The notes below the pieces were generated by a model. That model saw nothing but the letters and a program-made list of their open reading frames with translations. It was not told where the DNA came from and made no database searches. From NCBI RefSeq assembly GCF_020215645.1, contig NZ_CP084058.1:10780501-10844500 (forward strand): 64,000 nucleotides of DNA, read 5' to 3'. A program made the translations under genes and the position numbers. This document shows positions 48,950-60,388 of the stretch, piece by piece; the first letter of the stretch is position 1; each line of letters starts with the position of its first letter. This DNA is from Nonomuraea gerenzanensis. Lineage in GTDB: Bacteria > Actinomycetota > Actinomycetes > Streptosporangiales > Streptosporangiaceae.

Positions 48950-49311
48950 CCCATCCGGGATCAGGTGCTGTCCGTCAGGCTCCAGGCCCCGAGCCGGCCG
49001 CCGGTCTGTGCCACCAGGAGGGATGTTGCTGGGCTTGAAGTCGCGGTGCACGATGCCGGCGCCGTGGATGGCGGTCAGCGCGGTGATCGTCCCGACGGCC
49101 AGGCGCTCCAGCTCGCCGCCGGTCAGCGCCCCGCCGCTCGCGACCTGGCCGTGCAGTGACGGCCCGTCGCGGAGCCCTGCCCGCCGTCGCCGAGCCCGCC
49201 GAGCAGGCGGTAGCCCGCCACGTGCCGCGGCTCCCCCGAGTGCGGCGGTCTCGGCTCCACGGAACACGTCCCCCTGGTCTCAGTGGTCACAGCCCCAGGG
49301 GATCCTGACAT
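48950..49311 (-). pseudogene. Decayed Ser/Thr protein kinase
   Basis: From ATG 49311 one frame reads like a kinase N-terminus with a glycine-rich loop (HVAGYRLLGGLGDGGQG). A shifted frame then carries kinase motifs DGPSLHGQVASGGALTGGEL and GIVHRDFKPSN, with the catalytic loop HRDFKPSN near 49024-49053. About 60-70 residues of the N-lobe between the two are missing at the junction, and everything after the catalytic loop is lost. A Hanks-type kinase broken by a deletion and frameshift, wedged between eno and mazG in a usually conserved cluster. Confidence 0.8.
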
Positions 49312-49333
49312 TTCGCGACTTATCGCGCCGAAC

Positions 49334-50269
49334 TCAGTCGGTTGCGGACTCCCACGTACGGACTCGGTCCCGGTAGGAACGGGCGGCGGCCCGCAGCTCG
49401 GCCTCGGCGTCCAGCCCGGCCTCGGCGGCCCGCCGTACCAGGTCGAACAGCTCCCGCGCGACGCCCTGCCCGACGGCGGCCGCCAGCGACCCGGGCGCCC
49501 CGGCCCGCTCGGCCCTGCGCACGAGCTGCGCGGCCAGCGAGAGCGCCGGCTGACCCATCGGCACCCCGTCGAGCACCGACTCGCGGCCCTTGGCCGCCCG
49601 CTCGGCCGCCTTGATCGCTTCCCAGTTGTCGTTGACCTCGTCGGCGCTCTCCGCGCGCACCGAGCCGAACACGTGCGGATGGCGGCGGACCAGCTTCTCC
49701 ACGATGCCGGCCGCCACGTCGTCCATGTCGAAGCCCTCGGCCACCCGCGCGTGGAAGACCACCTGCAGCAGCAGGTCGCCCAGCTCCTCGCGGAGCGCCG
49801 GATAGTCGCCCTGCTCGATCGTCTCGAGCACCTCGTAGGCCTCTTCCAGCAGGTACGGCACCAGCGTCTCGTGCGTCTGCTTCCGGTCCCACGGGCACTC
49901 GGTGCGCAGCCGGTCCATCACCGCCACCAGGTCGAGCACCCGAGCCCCCGGCAAGTCGTACGACCCGGGCACGACCTCGATCAGCGGCGGCTCGTCGAGG
50001 GAGACGGCGGCGTGCCCCACGGCACGCATGAAGTCCTCGCCGTCCTGCTCCGACAGCCACACCACGGTCTCGCCCGCCGCTCGTACGGCCAGCGCCCGCG
50101 GGTCGGGCTCGACGACCTCCACCTCGATCCCGGCCTCGGCCAGGTAGGGCAGCTGCGGGTGCGAGCCGGAGCCGGTGAGGACGGGGCCCGAGCGCAGCGC
50201 CTGCCAGGCCTGGTGGCTCAGCAGGCCCGGCGCGACCCTGGGCGAGGTGGTGACGACGATCAGCGGCAC
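49334..50269 (-). CDS. mazG: MazG nucleoside triphosphate pyrophosphohydrolase
   Basis: 311 aa. The MazG core CPWDRKQTHETLVPYLLEEA with YEVLETIEQGDYPALREELG and the EExxE...ExxD metal motif (EEAYE, EELGD) is intact. It hydrolyses aberrant NTPs and limits mutation. The N-terminal ~110 residues are an actinobacterial extension. Starts at GTG 50269, 4 bp after the SurA-like gene stop on the same strand. Confidence 0.95.
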   Translation of the reverse strand: MPLIVVTTSPRVAPGLLSHQAWQALRSGPVLTGSGSHPQLPYLAEAGIEVEVVEPDPRALAVRAAGETVVWLSEQDGEDFMRAVGHAAVSLDEPPLIEVVPGSYDLPGARVLDLVAVMDRLRTECPWDRKQTHETLVPYLLEEAYEVLETIEQGDYPALREELGDLLLQVVFHARVAEGFDMDDVAAGIVEKLVRRHPHVFGSVRAESADEVNDNWEAIKAAERAAKGRESVLDGVPMGQPALSLAAQLVRRAERAGAPGSLAAAVGQGVARELFDLVRRAAEAGLDAEAELRAAARSYRDRVRTWESATD

Positions 50270-50273
50270 GGGA

Positions 50274-50873
50274 TCAGCCCTGGGCCGGTTGCTGCGCCTG
50301 CTGCGTGAGCTTGCCGAACCTGCCGGTGTCGACGAACAGCGCCGGGTTCTGCTCGGAGCGCTGCGCGTTGAGCGCGCCGAAGCGCGGGTTGAAGACCGGC
50401 TTGATGGAGCTGAACTCCTGGATCAGCTTCTCCTGCCCGGCCTGGCCGCCGAACTGCTGCTGCAGCTTGGTCAGGCCGACCATGGCGCGCGCGTAGTCGC
50501 GGGCGTCGCTCGGGGCGACGCCGTTGGCCAGCAGGTTGATCTCGGCCGACTGGAACTGGCCGGGGTCCTTCAGCGCGGTGTCGATCTCGGTCTCGCTCAC
50601 CTGCACCTTGTGGCGGTCCATGAGCTGCTTGGACACGCTCACGTTGACCAGGCGCTGCAGCACGGCCTGGTTGGCCGGCACGCCGAGCGCCGACTCGTCG
50701 AGCTGCGCCTTCTTCAGCGCGGCCAGGTAGGCCTGCGTGTCCGTGTTGAGCTTGCTCATCGAGATGCGCTCGTTCCCGACCACGGCCGCGGCCCCGGCCT
50801 GCATGGGCGAGGAGCAGGCGGTCAGCGCCGCGACCGCCGCAGCGGCGGCCACGGCCACTCGTATCGATTTCAC
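50274..50873 (-). CDS. SurA N-terminal-like lipoprotein
   Basis: 199 aa. A signal ending in ALTAC (lipobox) then a helical SurA_N-like chaperone domain (VVGNERISMSKLNTDTQAYL) without the parvulin PPIase domain, which the actinobacterial members also lack. It probably assists folding or handling of exported proteins at the membrane. It is between mfd and mazG on one strand, 31 bp downstream of mfd. Confidence 0.85.
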   Translation of the reverse strand: MKSIRVAVAAAAAVAALTACSSPMQAGAAAVVGNERISMSKLNTDTQAYLAALKKAQLDESALGVPANQAVLQRLVNVSVSKQLMDRHKVQVSETEIDTALKDPGQFQSAEINLLANGVAPSDARDYARAMVGLTKLQQQFGGQAGQEKLIQEFSSIKPVFNPRFGALNAQRSEQNPALFVDTGRFGKLTQQAQQPAQG

Positions 50874-50903
50874 GTACGTCCCTTTCCGACCAGAAAACCG
50901 CCG

Positions 50904-54392
<3,489 letters not shown>

Positions 54393-54484
54393 CAGATACG
54401 CCCACAGCCCCACGACGGCAACACGATTACCCCCGGCCGTGTCAGGTCGCGGGGGTCTCTTCCCAGCCTACTCGCCGCCGTGCC

Positions 54485-54847
54485 TCAGCCAACTCGATAA
54501 CCAGGCACGGAGGGCCAGCGCACGGTCAGCACCGTCGAGGCCGCCTCCGCACGCCAGGAATGGTCGACGCCCTGACCCCACACCACGTAGTCGCCCGGCT
54601 CGGACAGCAGCACGCTGCGGCCGGGCAGCTCCACCCGGAACCGGCCGCTGATGAGCACGAGCAGCGCCGTGCGCTCCTCGCCCTTCACCCACTGCGCCCG
54701 CTCGTCCCCGGCAGGGTGCACGCCCCACTTGATCTCGACGTCATCGCTGTGCCTTGGGTCGCCAGGGGGTTTGAAGTGACCGAGCAGCCACCCCCGGTCC
54801 CCTGCGGCATCCACGCCGGCGTTCCCCACGTAGATCCGATCGCTCAC
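54485..54847 (-). CDS. Cupin-fold protein
   Basis: 120 aa. The single cupin barrel shows LVLISGRFRVELPGRSVLLS and GDYVVWGQGVDHSWRAE, with likely metal ligand Glu/His in the last segment. N-terminal MSDRIYVGNAGVDAAGDRGWLLGHF is seen in actinobacterial proteins often mislabelled as signal peptidase. Function unknown. GTG start. Confidence 0.8.
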   Translation of the reverse strand: MSDRIYVGNAGVDAAGDRGWLLGHFKPPGDPRHSDDVEIKWGVHPAGDERAQWVKGEERTALLVLISGRFRVELPGRSVLLSEPGDYVVWGQGVDHSWRAEAASTVLTVRWPSVPGYRVG

Positions 54848-54909
54848 GGGGCAGGACGCTAGCAGGGAAATGCATTACGAACGGGGAGCGGTTGATTACT
54901 GTAGGTCAT

Positions 54910-55629
54910 ATGTCTGAGGTGCGATCGGTCGCCCAGCGAGGCGACCTCTTCGGTCAGCGGGTCCGCGAGCACGTTGCCGGGCAACCGATGAGGCGGCTGG
55001 ACGTTCTGGTCGCCGGGTGCGCCCACGACGAGCCGCTGGTGCTCGACCACATCGAGACGAGGGCCACGGGGGCCGACGAGGACCATCCGGCGATCCGGCG
55101 GGTGCTGGCGGAGCGCGCCGACCTCGCCACCTGGTCGCTGGGCGACCTGCGCTCGGTGCCGCTGCCGCCGCGCGGCTTCGACATCATCCAGCTGTCGTTC
55201 CTGCTGGAGCGGGTGCGCCACGCCGAGCTGGTCTTCGACCGGCTGCTGCAGGCGCTGCGGCCCGGCGGGCTGGTGCTGCTGCGGGTGCGCGACCGGCGGT
55301 CGGCGTACGGGCTGCTCGACCGCCTCACGCCCGGGTGGCTGCGCCGGCTGCTGTGGCGCGGCCTGGTCCGTCCCGGCACGCCGGGCCCGTTGCCCGCCGT
55401 GTACGAGCCGCTGGCCTCCAGCGACGGGCTGCACGCGTTCTGCCTCAGCAGGGGCCTGATGATCACCGACGACGAGCGCAACCTGAGCGGGCCCGCCCGC
55501 TCCCGCCGGATCGGGGCCGCGGTCGTGGCACTGGCGTCCAAGCTGACCAGCGGGCGTTTCCCGGCCTCGCACGACGAGATCACCATGGTGATCAGGAAGC
55601 CGCAGCACCACTTCGCGCGGCTGCTCTGA
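54910..55629 (+). CDS. Class I SAM-dependent methyltransferase-like protein
   Basis: 239 aa. Motif I is degenerate (LDVLVAGCAHDEPL), while motifs IV-V (DIIQLSFLLERVRHAELVFD, ALRPGGLVLLRVRDRRS) are clear. The fold fits a class I methyltransferase, but SAM binding by the weak motif I is uncertain. ATG 54910 has no Shine-Dalgarno, so may be leaderless. It precedes the APS kinase gene by 110 bp and could modify a sugar or lipid in the polysaccharide pathway (inference). Confidence 0.78.
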   Translation: MSEVRSVAQRGDLFGQRVREHVAGQPMRRLDVLVAGCAHDEPLVLDHIETRATGADEDHPAIRRVLAERADLATWSLGDLRSVPLPPRGFDIIQLSFLLERVRHAELVFDRLLQALRPGGLVLLRVRDRRSAYGLLDRLTPGWLRRLLWRGLVRPGTPGPLPAVYEPLASSDGLHAFCLSRGLMITDDERNLSGPARSRRIGAAVVALASKLTSGRFPASHDEITMVIRKPQHHFARLL

Positions 55630-55699
55630 GACGCCCAGGGGCCCCAGTGCCCCCCGGAAAGGGTCTGGCGACACACTGGTATCAGCCGGTAGACTCCTT

Positions 55700-55726
55700 T
55701 CCTACCAATTCAATCGGAATAGTTGG
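55700..55726. promoter_or_regulatory. AT-rich inverted repeat before the APS kinase gene
   Basis: CCAATTC ... GAATAGTTGG, an imperfect inverted repeat with CCAA/TTGG ends (55705-55708, 55723-55726), is a local AT-rich patch 13 bp before the GTG start. It is a candidate operator or promoter for the sulfate-activation pair. Confidence 0.5.
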
Positions 55727-55738
55727 GATGCAGACAAC

Positions 55739-56953
55739 GTGGAGTGGACCCCCGACCCGCGCGAGCTGGCCGACCTCGAACTGCTGCTCTGCGGCGCGTT
55801 CGAGCCGCTGACGGGGTTCCTGGCCCACGACGACCTGCACGCCGTGCACGAGCGCGGCACACTCGCCGACGGCACCCCGTGGCCCGCGCCCGTGACCCTG
55901 CACATCGGCGCCGATCTCGCGCCGGGCGACGAGGTCACGCTGCTCGACCCCGAGGGCCTGCCGCTGGCCGTCCTGACGGTGACGGCGCACGAGCCCGACG
56001 GGCTCACCGCGGGGCCGCTCAAGGCGCTGAGCACGCCTGAGCACGGGCCGTTCGCGCGGCTGCGGCGTACCCCCGCCCAGGTCAAGGAGGAGCTCGGCGG
56101 GCGCGCCGCGCTGGCCGTCACCATGCGGGGGCCGCTCGACGAGCTGGGCGAGATCGTCGCCACGGCCAAGGAGCTGGACGCGACGATCCTGCTGCTCCCC
56201 CTCGCGTACGGCGAGGCGGGCCCGGCGGTCGTCAGGGCCGCGCTGCGTGCCGGGGAGCAGCTCCCCGCCGGCACGCTCGTCGTCCCCGTGCCCCTGGCCC
56301 CGCGCGACGAGCCCGAGCTCGACCTGGAGCTGCGCGAGCACGTCGCCACCGCCTACGGCGCCGCCGAGCACCTGGCGGGCCCCGATCCCGTGCACATCCC
56401 CGGGCCGCCGCACCGCCGCGGCCTGGTGGTGTTCTTCACGGGGCTGTCGGGCTCGGGCAAGTCCACGATCGCCCGCGGCCTGCGTGACGCGCTGCTGGAG
56501 CTGGGCAGCCGCACGGTGACCTACCTCGACGGCGACGTGGTGCGGCACCTGCTCTCCAAGGGCCTGACCTTCTCCAAGGCCGACCGCGACCTGAACATCC
56601 GCCGCATCGGCTTCGTGGCCGCCGAGACCGCCCGGCACGGCGGCCTGGCCATCTGCGCCCCGATCGCGCCGTACGCGGCCACCCGCGAGGAGGTGCGCGA
56701 GATGGTCGAGTCCGTCGGGGCCGACTTCCTGCTCGTGCACGTCGCCACGCCGCTGGAGGAGTGCGAGCGGCGCGACCGCAAGGGCCTGTACGCCAAGGCG
56801 CGCGCCGGCCTGATCCCCGAGTTCACCGGCATCTCCGACCCCTACGAGGAGCCGGACGACGCCGACCTGGTCATCGACACCACGCACATCTCGATCGAGG
56901 CGGCCGTGTCCAGGGTGCTGGACACGCTCAAAAGTGGAGGCTGGATCCGTTGA
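55739..56953 (+). CDS. cysC: APS kinase fused to a degenerate ATP-sulfurylase domain
   Basis: 404 aa. Residues 1-225 resemble ATP sulfurylase: GAFEPLTGFL at 19-28 and LLLPLAYGEAGP at 151-162. But the catalytic QxRNPxHxxH and the GRDHAG motifs of sulfurylase are absent, so this part is probably inactive. Residues 227-404 are an APS kinase with P-loop GLSGSGKS (235-242), DGDVVRHLL (264 on), ICAPIAPYAATREEVR and DRKGLYAKARAG. It makes PAPS from APS. GTG 55739; the stop overlaps the TTG start of the permease (TTGA). Confidence 0.88.
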   Translation: MEWTPDPRELADLELLLCGAFEPLTGFLAHDDLHAVHERGTLADGTPWPAPVTLHIGADLAPGDEVTLLDPEGLPLAVLTVTAHEPDGLTAGPLKALSTPEHGPFARLRRTPAQVKEELGGRAALAVTMRGPLDELGEIVATAKELDATILLLPLAYGEAGPAVVRAALRAGEQLPAGTLVVPVPLAPRDEPELDLELREHVATAYGAAEHLAGPDPVHIPGPPHRRGLVVFFTGLSGSGKSTIARGLRDALLELGSRTVTYLDGDVVRHLLSKGLTFSKADRDLNIRRIGFVAAETARHGGLAICAPIAPYAATREEVREMVESVGADFLLVHVATPLEECERRDRKGLYAKARAGLIPEFTGISDPYEEPDDADLVIDTTHISIEAAVSRVLDTLKSGGWIR

Positions 56954-57831
56954 TCGACTGGGCGCTGATTGCCGGATCCTTCGTCGTCGCCATCGTGGTC
57001 GGGCTGACCGGGATGGGCGGCGGCGCGCTCATGACCCCGATGATGATGCTGTTCTTCAACGTCCCGCCGCTGGCGGCCGTCTCCAGCGACCTGGTCGCCT
57101 CGGCCGTGATGAAGCCGGTCGGCAGCGTCGTGCACCTGCGCCGGGGCACCGTCAACCTGCGCCTGGTCGGCTGGCTGTGCGCGGGCTCGGTGCCGGCGGC
57201 GTTCTGCGGGGTGTTCCTGGCCAGGGCGTTCGCCGTGAGCGACGCCGTGAAGTACGCGCTCGGCGTGGCGCTGCTGCTGGCCGTGGCGGGCATGGCGCTG
57301 AAGAGCTGGCTCGGCGCGCGGGGCGGCACGTCCACCGCCCACGACATCGTCGTGCGCCCAATCCCTACCCTACTGGTCGGTACGGTCGGCGGCCTGGTGG
57401 TCGGCGTCTCGTCCGTCGGCTCGGGTTCGCTGATCATCGTGGCCCTGCTGGTGCTCTACCCGGCGCTCAAGGCCAACCAGCTCGTCGGCACCGACCTGGT
57501 GCAGGCCGTACCCCTGGTCACCGCCGCCGCGCTCGGCCACCTGCTGTACGGCGACTTCCAGCTCGATCTCACGCTGTCGCTGCTCATCGGCTCGATCCCG
57601 GGCGTCTACCTCGGGGCCAGGATCTCCTCGCGCGCCCCTGGCGGCCTGATCAGGGCCATGCTGGCGATCGTCCTGCTCGCCTCCGCGCTCAAGCTGCTCG
57701 ACGTGAGCAACACGCTCACCGTGTGGGCGCTGCTCGCCGCCACCGCGGTCACCGTGGTCGGCTGGCGGCTGCGGGTCAGGGCCGCGGCACAGGCGTCGAG
57801 CGGAAGTACGGATCTCGAGCCAGCTCGGTGA
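56950..57831 (+). CDS. TauE/SafE family membrane permease
   Basis: 293 aa with about eight membrane helices in two repeats, each opening with a VGLTGMGGGALMTP or VGVSSVGSGSLIIV motif. These transporters move sulfite, sulfonates or sulfate-like anions. TTG 56950 overlaps the APS kinase stop by 4 bp and has GGAGG nine bases upstream, so the permease is co-translated with PAPS synthesis. It converges, with 56 bp overlap, on the GH26-like gene. Confidence 0.87.
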   Translation: MIDWALIAGSFVVAIVVGLTGMGGGALMTPMMMLFFNVPPLAAVSSDLVASAVMKPVGSVVHLRRGTVNLRLVGWLCAGSVPAAFCGVFLARAFAVSDAVKYALGVALLLAVAGMALKSWLGARGGTSTAHDIVVRPIPTLLVGTVGGLVVGVSSVGSGSLIIVALLVLYPALKANQLVGTDLVQAVPLVTAAALGHLLYGDFQLDLTLSLLIGSIPGVYLGARISSRAPGGLIRAMLAIVLLASALKLLDVSNTLTVWALLAATAVTVVGWRLRVRAAAQASSGSTDLEPAR

Positions 57832-58897
57832 ACGCCCGGTCCGCCCCCGGATCGGAGTCGAAGCTCGTGTCGCCGCGCGGCGCCTGCGGCGAGTCGAAGT
57901 AGAGCAGCGCCTTGATCTGCGGATACCGCTTGATCTGCCGGAGCGCCGACTCGAAGAAGCGCCGCTTGAACGAGCGGTCCCTGGGCCGCTCGAACACCCC
58001 CCACTCGGCCACCATGACCGGCTTGCCGGGGAAGCGCGCCTGCATCCACCGGTAGAAGCCCGGCCAGTCGGGATACTCCTTGCGCGTCTTGTTCACCAGC
58101 CCGTCGAAGTCGGACACCCGGTCGTCGGCGTAGGGGTCCATCGCCACCCAGTCGACCACGTCGTCACCGGGATACAGCTCCTCGAACCAGGACTTGGCCG
58201 CCCAGTTGGGCGCGCCCATGTAGGTCATCACCACGACCGCGTTCCTGACGCCCTGCTCCCGCAGCCTGAGCACGACGTGGCGGAACATGGCCGCGTAGTC
58301 GGCGGCCGCCATGCCGGAGCCGGAGGAGGAGTCGACGTCGTTCTCCGGCTCGTGGTGCAGGGTCAGGAAGAACCGCTCGGGGAAGGTGCGTCTCAGATGG
58401 CCGGCCAGCCGGTCGATCCTGGCGTCGAGCGCGCCTTCGGCGATCTCCGCCCAGGTGTGGTCGAACGAGGGCTTCCAGTTGATCATGAGCAGCCGCGGCC
58501 TGGCCGGGTCGCGGGCCAGCCTGACCTCCGCCGGGGTCGGGAACAGCTCGCTGCCCCGGTGGTAGACGTGCAGCACGTCGGCGGGCGCGCCCATCCGCGA
58601 CTCCGCCCCGTGCAGCGCCTGCTCCACCGGAGCCCCGGTGAACACCTCGGGCGCCATGCCCCACCACGCGCCGCAGGACGGGATGAGCCTGGAGGTGACC
58701 GTGCAGGCGGGCGCGCCCGCCGGCCTGGCCACGGGCGCCTGGACGGGCACCGGCAGGACGTCGGAGCCCTCCGCGCTGGAGCAGGAGGCCAGCAACACGG
58801 CCCCGGCCAGAATCGCACTGGTGAATGTAGTTTCCTGGGAAATGCCCCGTCGCCGCAAAGCCTTCCAACCCCCTCGTCGAACGACCCCGCCTCTCAC
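57776..58897 (-). CDS. GH26-like lipoprotein
   Basis: 373 aa. A long N-terminal region with lipobox LASC (Cys39) is followed by a GH26-type (beta/alpha)8 domain. The likely acid/base is Glu183 (TLHHEPEND) and the likely nucleophile Glu298 (KPVMVAEWGVF). GH26 enzymes are beta-mannanases and related endo-glycanases. Being anchored outside the membrane next to polysaccharide export genes, it may trim or release the polymer. The last 56 bp overlap the end of the convergent TauE gene. Confidence 0.83.
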   Translation of the reverse strand: MRGGVVRRGGWKALRRRGISQETTFTSAILAGAVLLASCSSAEGSDVLPVPVQAPVARPAGAPACTVTSRLIPSCGAWWGMAPEVFTGAPVEQALHGAESRMGAPADVLHVYHRGSELFPTPAEVRLARDPARPRLLMINWKPSFDHTWAEIAEGALDARIDRLAGHLRRTFPERFFLTLHHEPENDVDSSSGSGMAAADYAAMFRHVVLRLREQGVRNAVVVMTYMGAPNWAAKSWFEELYPGDDVVDWVAMDPYADDRVSDFDGLVNKTRKEYPDWPGFYRWMQARFPGKPVMVAEWGVFERPRDRSFKRRFFESALRQIKRYPQIKALLYFDSPQAPRGDTSFDSDPGADRAFTELARDPYFRSTPVPRP

Positions 58898-59071
58898 ACC
58901 CTGAACCTTGCCATGTCATTCCTGGAACTTCAGCCAGTAGAGAAGTCTCCCCAGTTCGTAGCGGTGAGGTGACGTTCCGAATTTCCTGATATTTCGCTTT
59001 ATGTGTTTGCTTGTTTATGGCCTTACCGGAGAAAATCTTGAGTATTCAACCTGGGTGCTGACCGTCCCTCC

Positions 59072-59077
59072 TATAGT
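59072..59077 (+). promoter_or_regulatory. -10 box of the polysaccharide operon
   Basis: TATAGT ends 8 bp before the ATG of the Wzz-like gene, placing transcription start at or one base before the ATG: a leaderless mRNA. The preceding 100 bp are AT-rich for this genome. No clear -35 at standard spacing was seen. Confidence 0.55.
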
Positions 59078-59085
59078 GGGCGCAC

Positions 59086-60378
59086 ATGAGCTCCGGCACC
59101 GACCTGGACGAGCATCTCGCGCTGCTGCGCAGGCGGTGGCTGCTCCTCGTGGGCTGCGTCGTGTTCGGCGGCACCGCGGGCCTGGGGCTGATGCGGCTGA
59201 CCCCGCCCGCCTACACCGCCACGGCCCAGGTGCTGGTCATGCCGGTCGGCCCGCAGGAGCAGACCAACCAGGTGAGCAATCGCCAGCGCGAGTCGCTCAA
59301 CCTCGACACCGAGGCCCAGGTCGCCCAGTCGGCCGTGGTCGCCGCGCGGGCCGCTAGGGCGCTCGGGCTCGACCGCACGGAGCCCGCCGAGGTCAGCGTG
59401 CCGCCCAACTCGGCGGTGTTGTGGATCTCGGTGACGGCCGCCCACCCCGACACCGCCGCCGCGCAGGCCGCCGCCTACGCCGAGGCGTACCTGGCCAACC
59501 GCCGCGAGAGCGCGCTGACCTCCATGACCGAGCAGCAGCAGGCGGTGCTGAGCAAGCTCAAGCAGGTCAACGCCGGGATCGACCAGCTCATCAAGCAGCT
59601 CGCCCGCCTGCCCAGGTCGGGCCCCGAGCACGCGATCGCCACCCAGCGGCAGGGCGTGCTCAACCGGCAGGCGGCCAACCTGGCGCTCAGGTACGACGCG
59701 CTCAGGACGGTCGCGATCACCCCCGGCACCGTCATCAGCCAGGCCGCCCCGCCCGAGGCGCCCAGCTCCCCCAGCCTGCCCCTCTACCTGGGCACCGGGC
59801 TGATGGCGGGGCTGCTCGCCGGCTCGGCCGCCGCCTACACCCGCGACCGCTTCGACCGGCGCCTGCGCACGCCCGCCGACGTCGAGCGGCTCACCGGCCT
59901 GCCCGTGCTCAGCGACCTGTCCAGCCCGCGCGAGCACGGCGTGCTGCACGACCTGGCCTGTGCCGTGGTCTCCGCCTGCCCCGGCAAGCGGCTGCTGATC
60001 AGGGCGCTGCCCGCCGACCTGTACGCCTCGTCACTGGCCGAGCCGCTCGCCGTGAGCGCGCCGCTCGTCGTGCTCGACGGCTCCGACGTCCGCGACCTGT
60101 CCAGGGCGGACGCCGCCGTGCTGCTGGTCGGCCTGGGCCTGGTCACCTCCGAGGAGGTCGCGGCCACCGCCCGCCAGCTCGCCCGGCACGACGTACCGGT
60201 CATCGGCGTGGTGACGGCCACCGACGCGGTGCCGTCGTTCGTGCCGCTGCTGGAGCCGCGCCCGCACACCTCGCTCGGCAAGCTCGTCGCGACCGGCGAG
60301 CTGGAGCCGGGCGTGTCGGCGGAGACCACGCCCATGCAGGCGCTGCACCATCCCCGGCGGCCGGGCAAGCAGCCGTGA
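59086..60378 (+). CDS. Wzz-like chain-length protein with degenerate kinase domain
   Basis: 430 aa. The Wzz topology is seen: TM1 at 18-37, a helical periplasmic-type domain, and TM2 at 232-251. The C-terminal ~170 residues have the ADVERLTGLPVLSDL start typical of the tyrosine-kinase (BY-kinase) domain of such proteins, but the Walker A and Walker B motifs and the Tyr-rich tail are missing, so it should not phosphorylate. It probably sets polysaccharide length. First gene of an operon ending off the window. Confidence 0.85.
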   Translation: MSSGTDLDEHLALLRRRWLLLVGCVVFGGTAGLGLMRLTPPAYTATAQVLVMPVGPQEQTNQVSNRQRESLNLDTEAQVAQSAVVAARAARALGLDRTEPAEVSVPPNSAVLWISVTAAHPDTAAAQAAAYAEAYLANRRESALTSMTEQQQAVLSKLKQVNAGIDQLIKQLARLPRSGPEHAIATQRQGVLNRQAANLALRYDALRTVAITPGTVISQAAPPEAPSSPSLPLYLGTGLMAGLLAGSAAAYTRDRFDRRLRTPADVERLTGLPVLSDLSSPREHGVLHDLACAVVSACPGKRLLIRALPADLYASSLAEPLAVSAPLVVLDGSDVRDLSRADAAVLLVGLGLVTSEEVAATARQLARHDVPVIGVVTATDAVPSFVPLLEPRPHTSLGKLVATGELEPGVSAETTPMQALHHPRRPGKQP

Positions 60379-60388
60379 CAGGGGCGCT

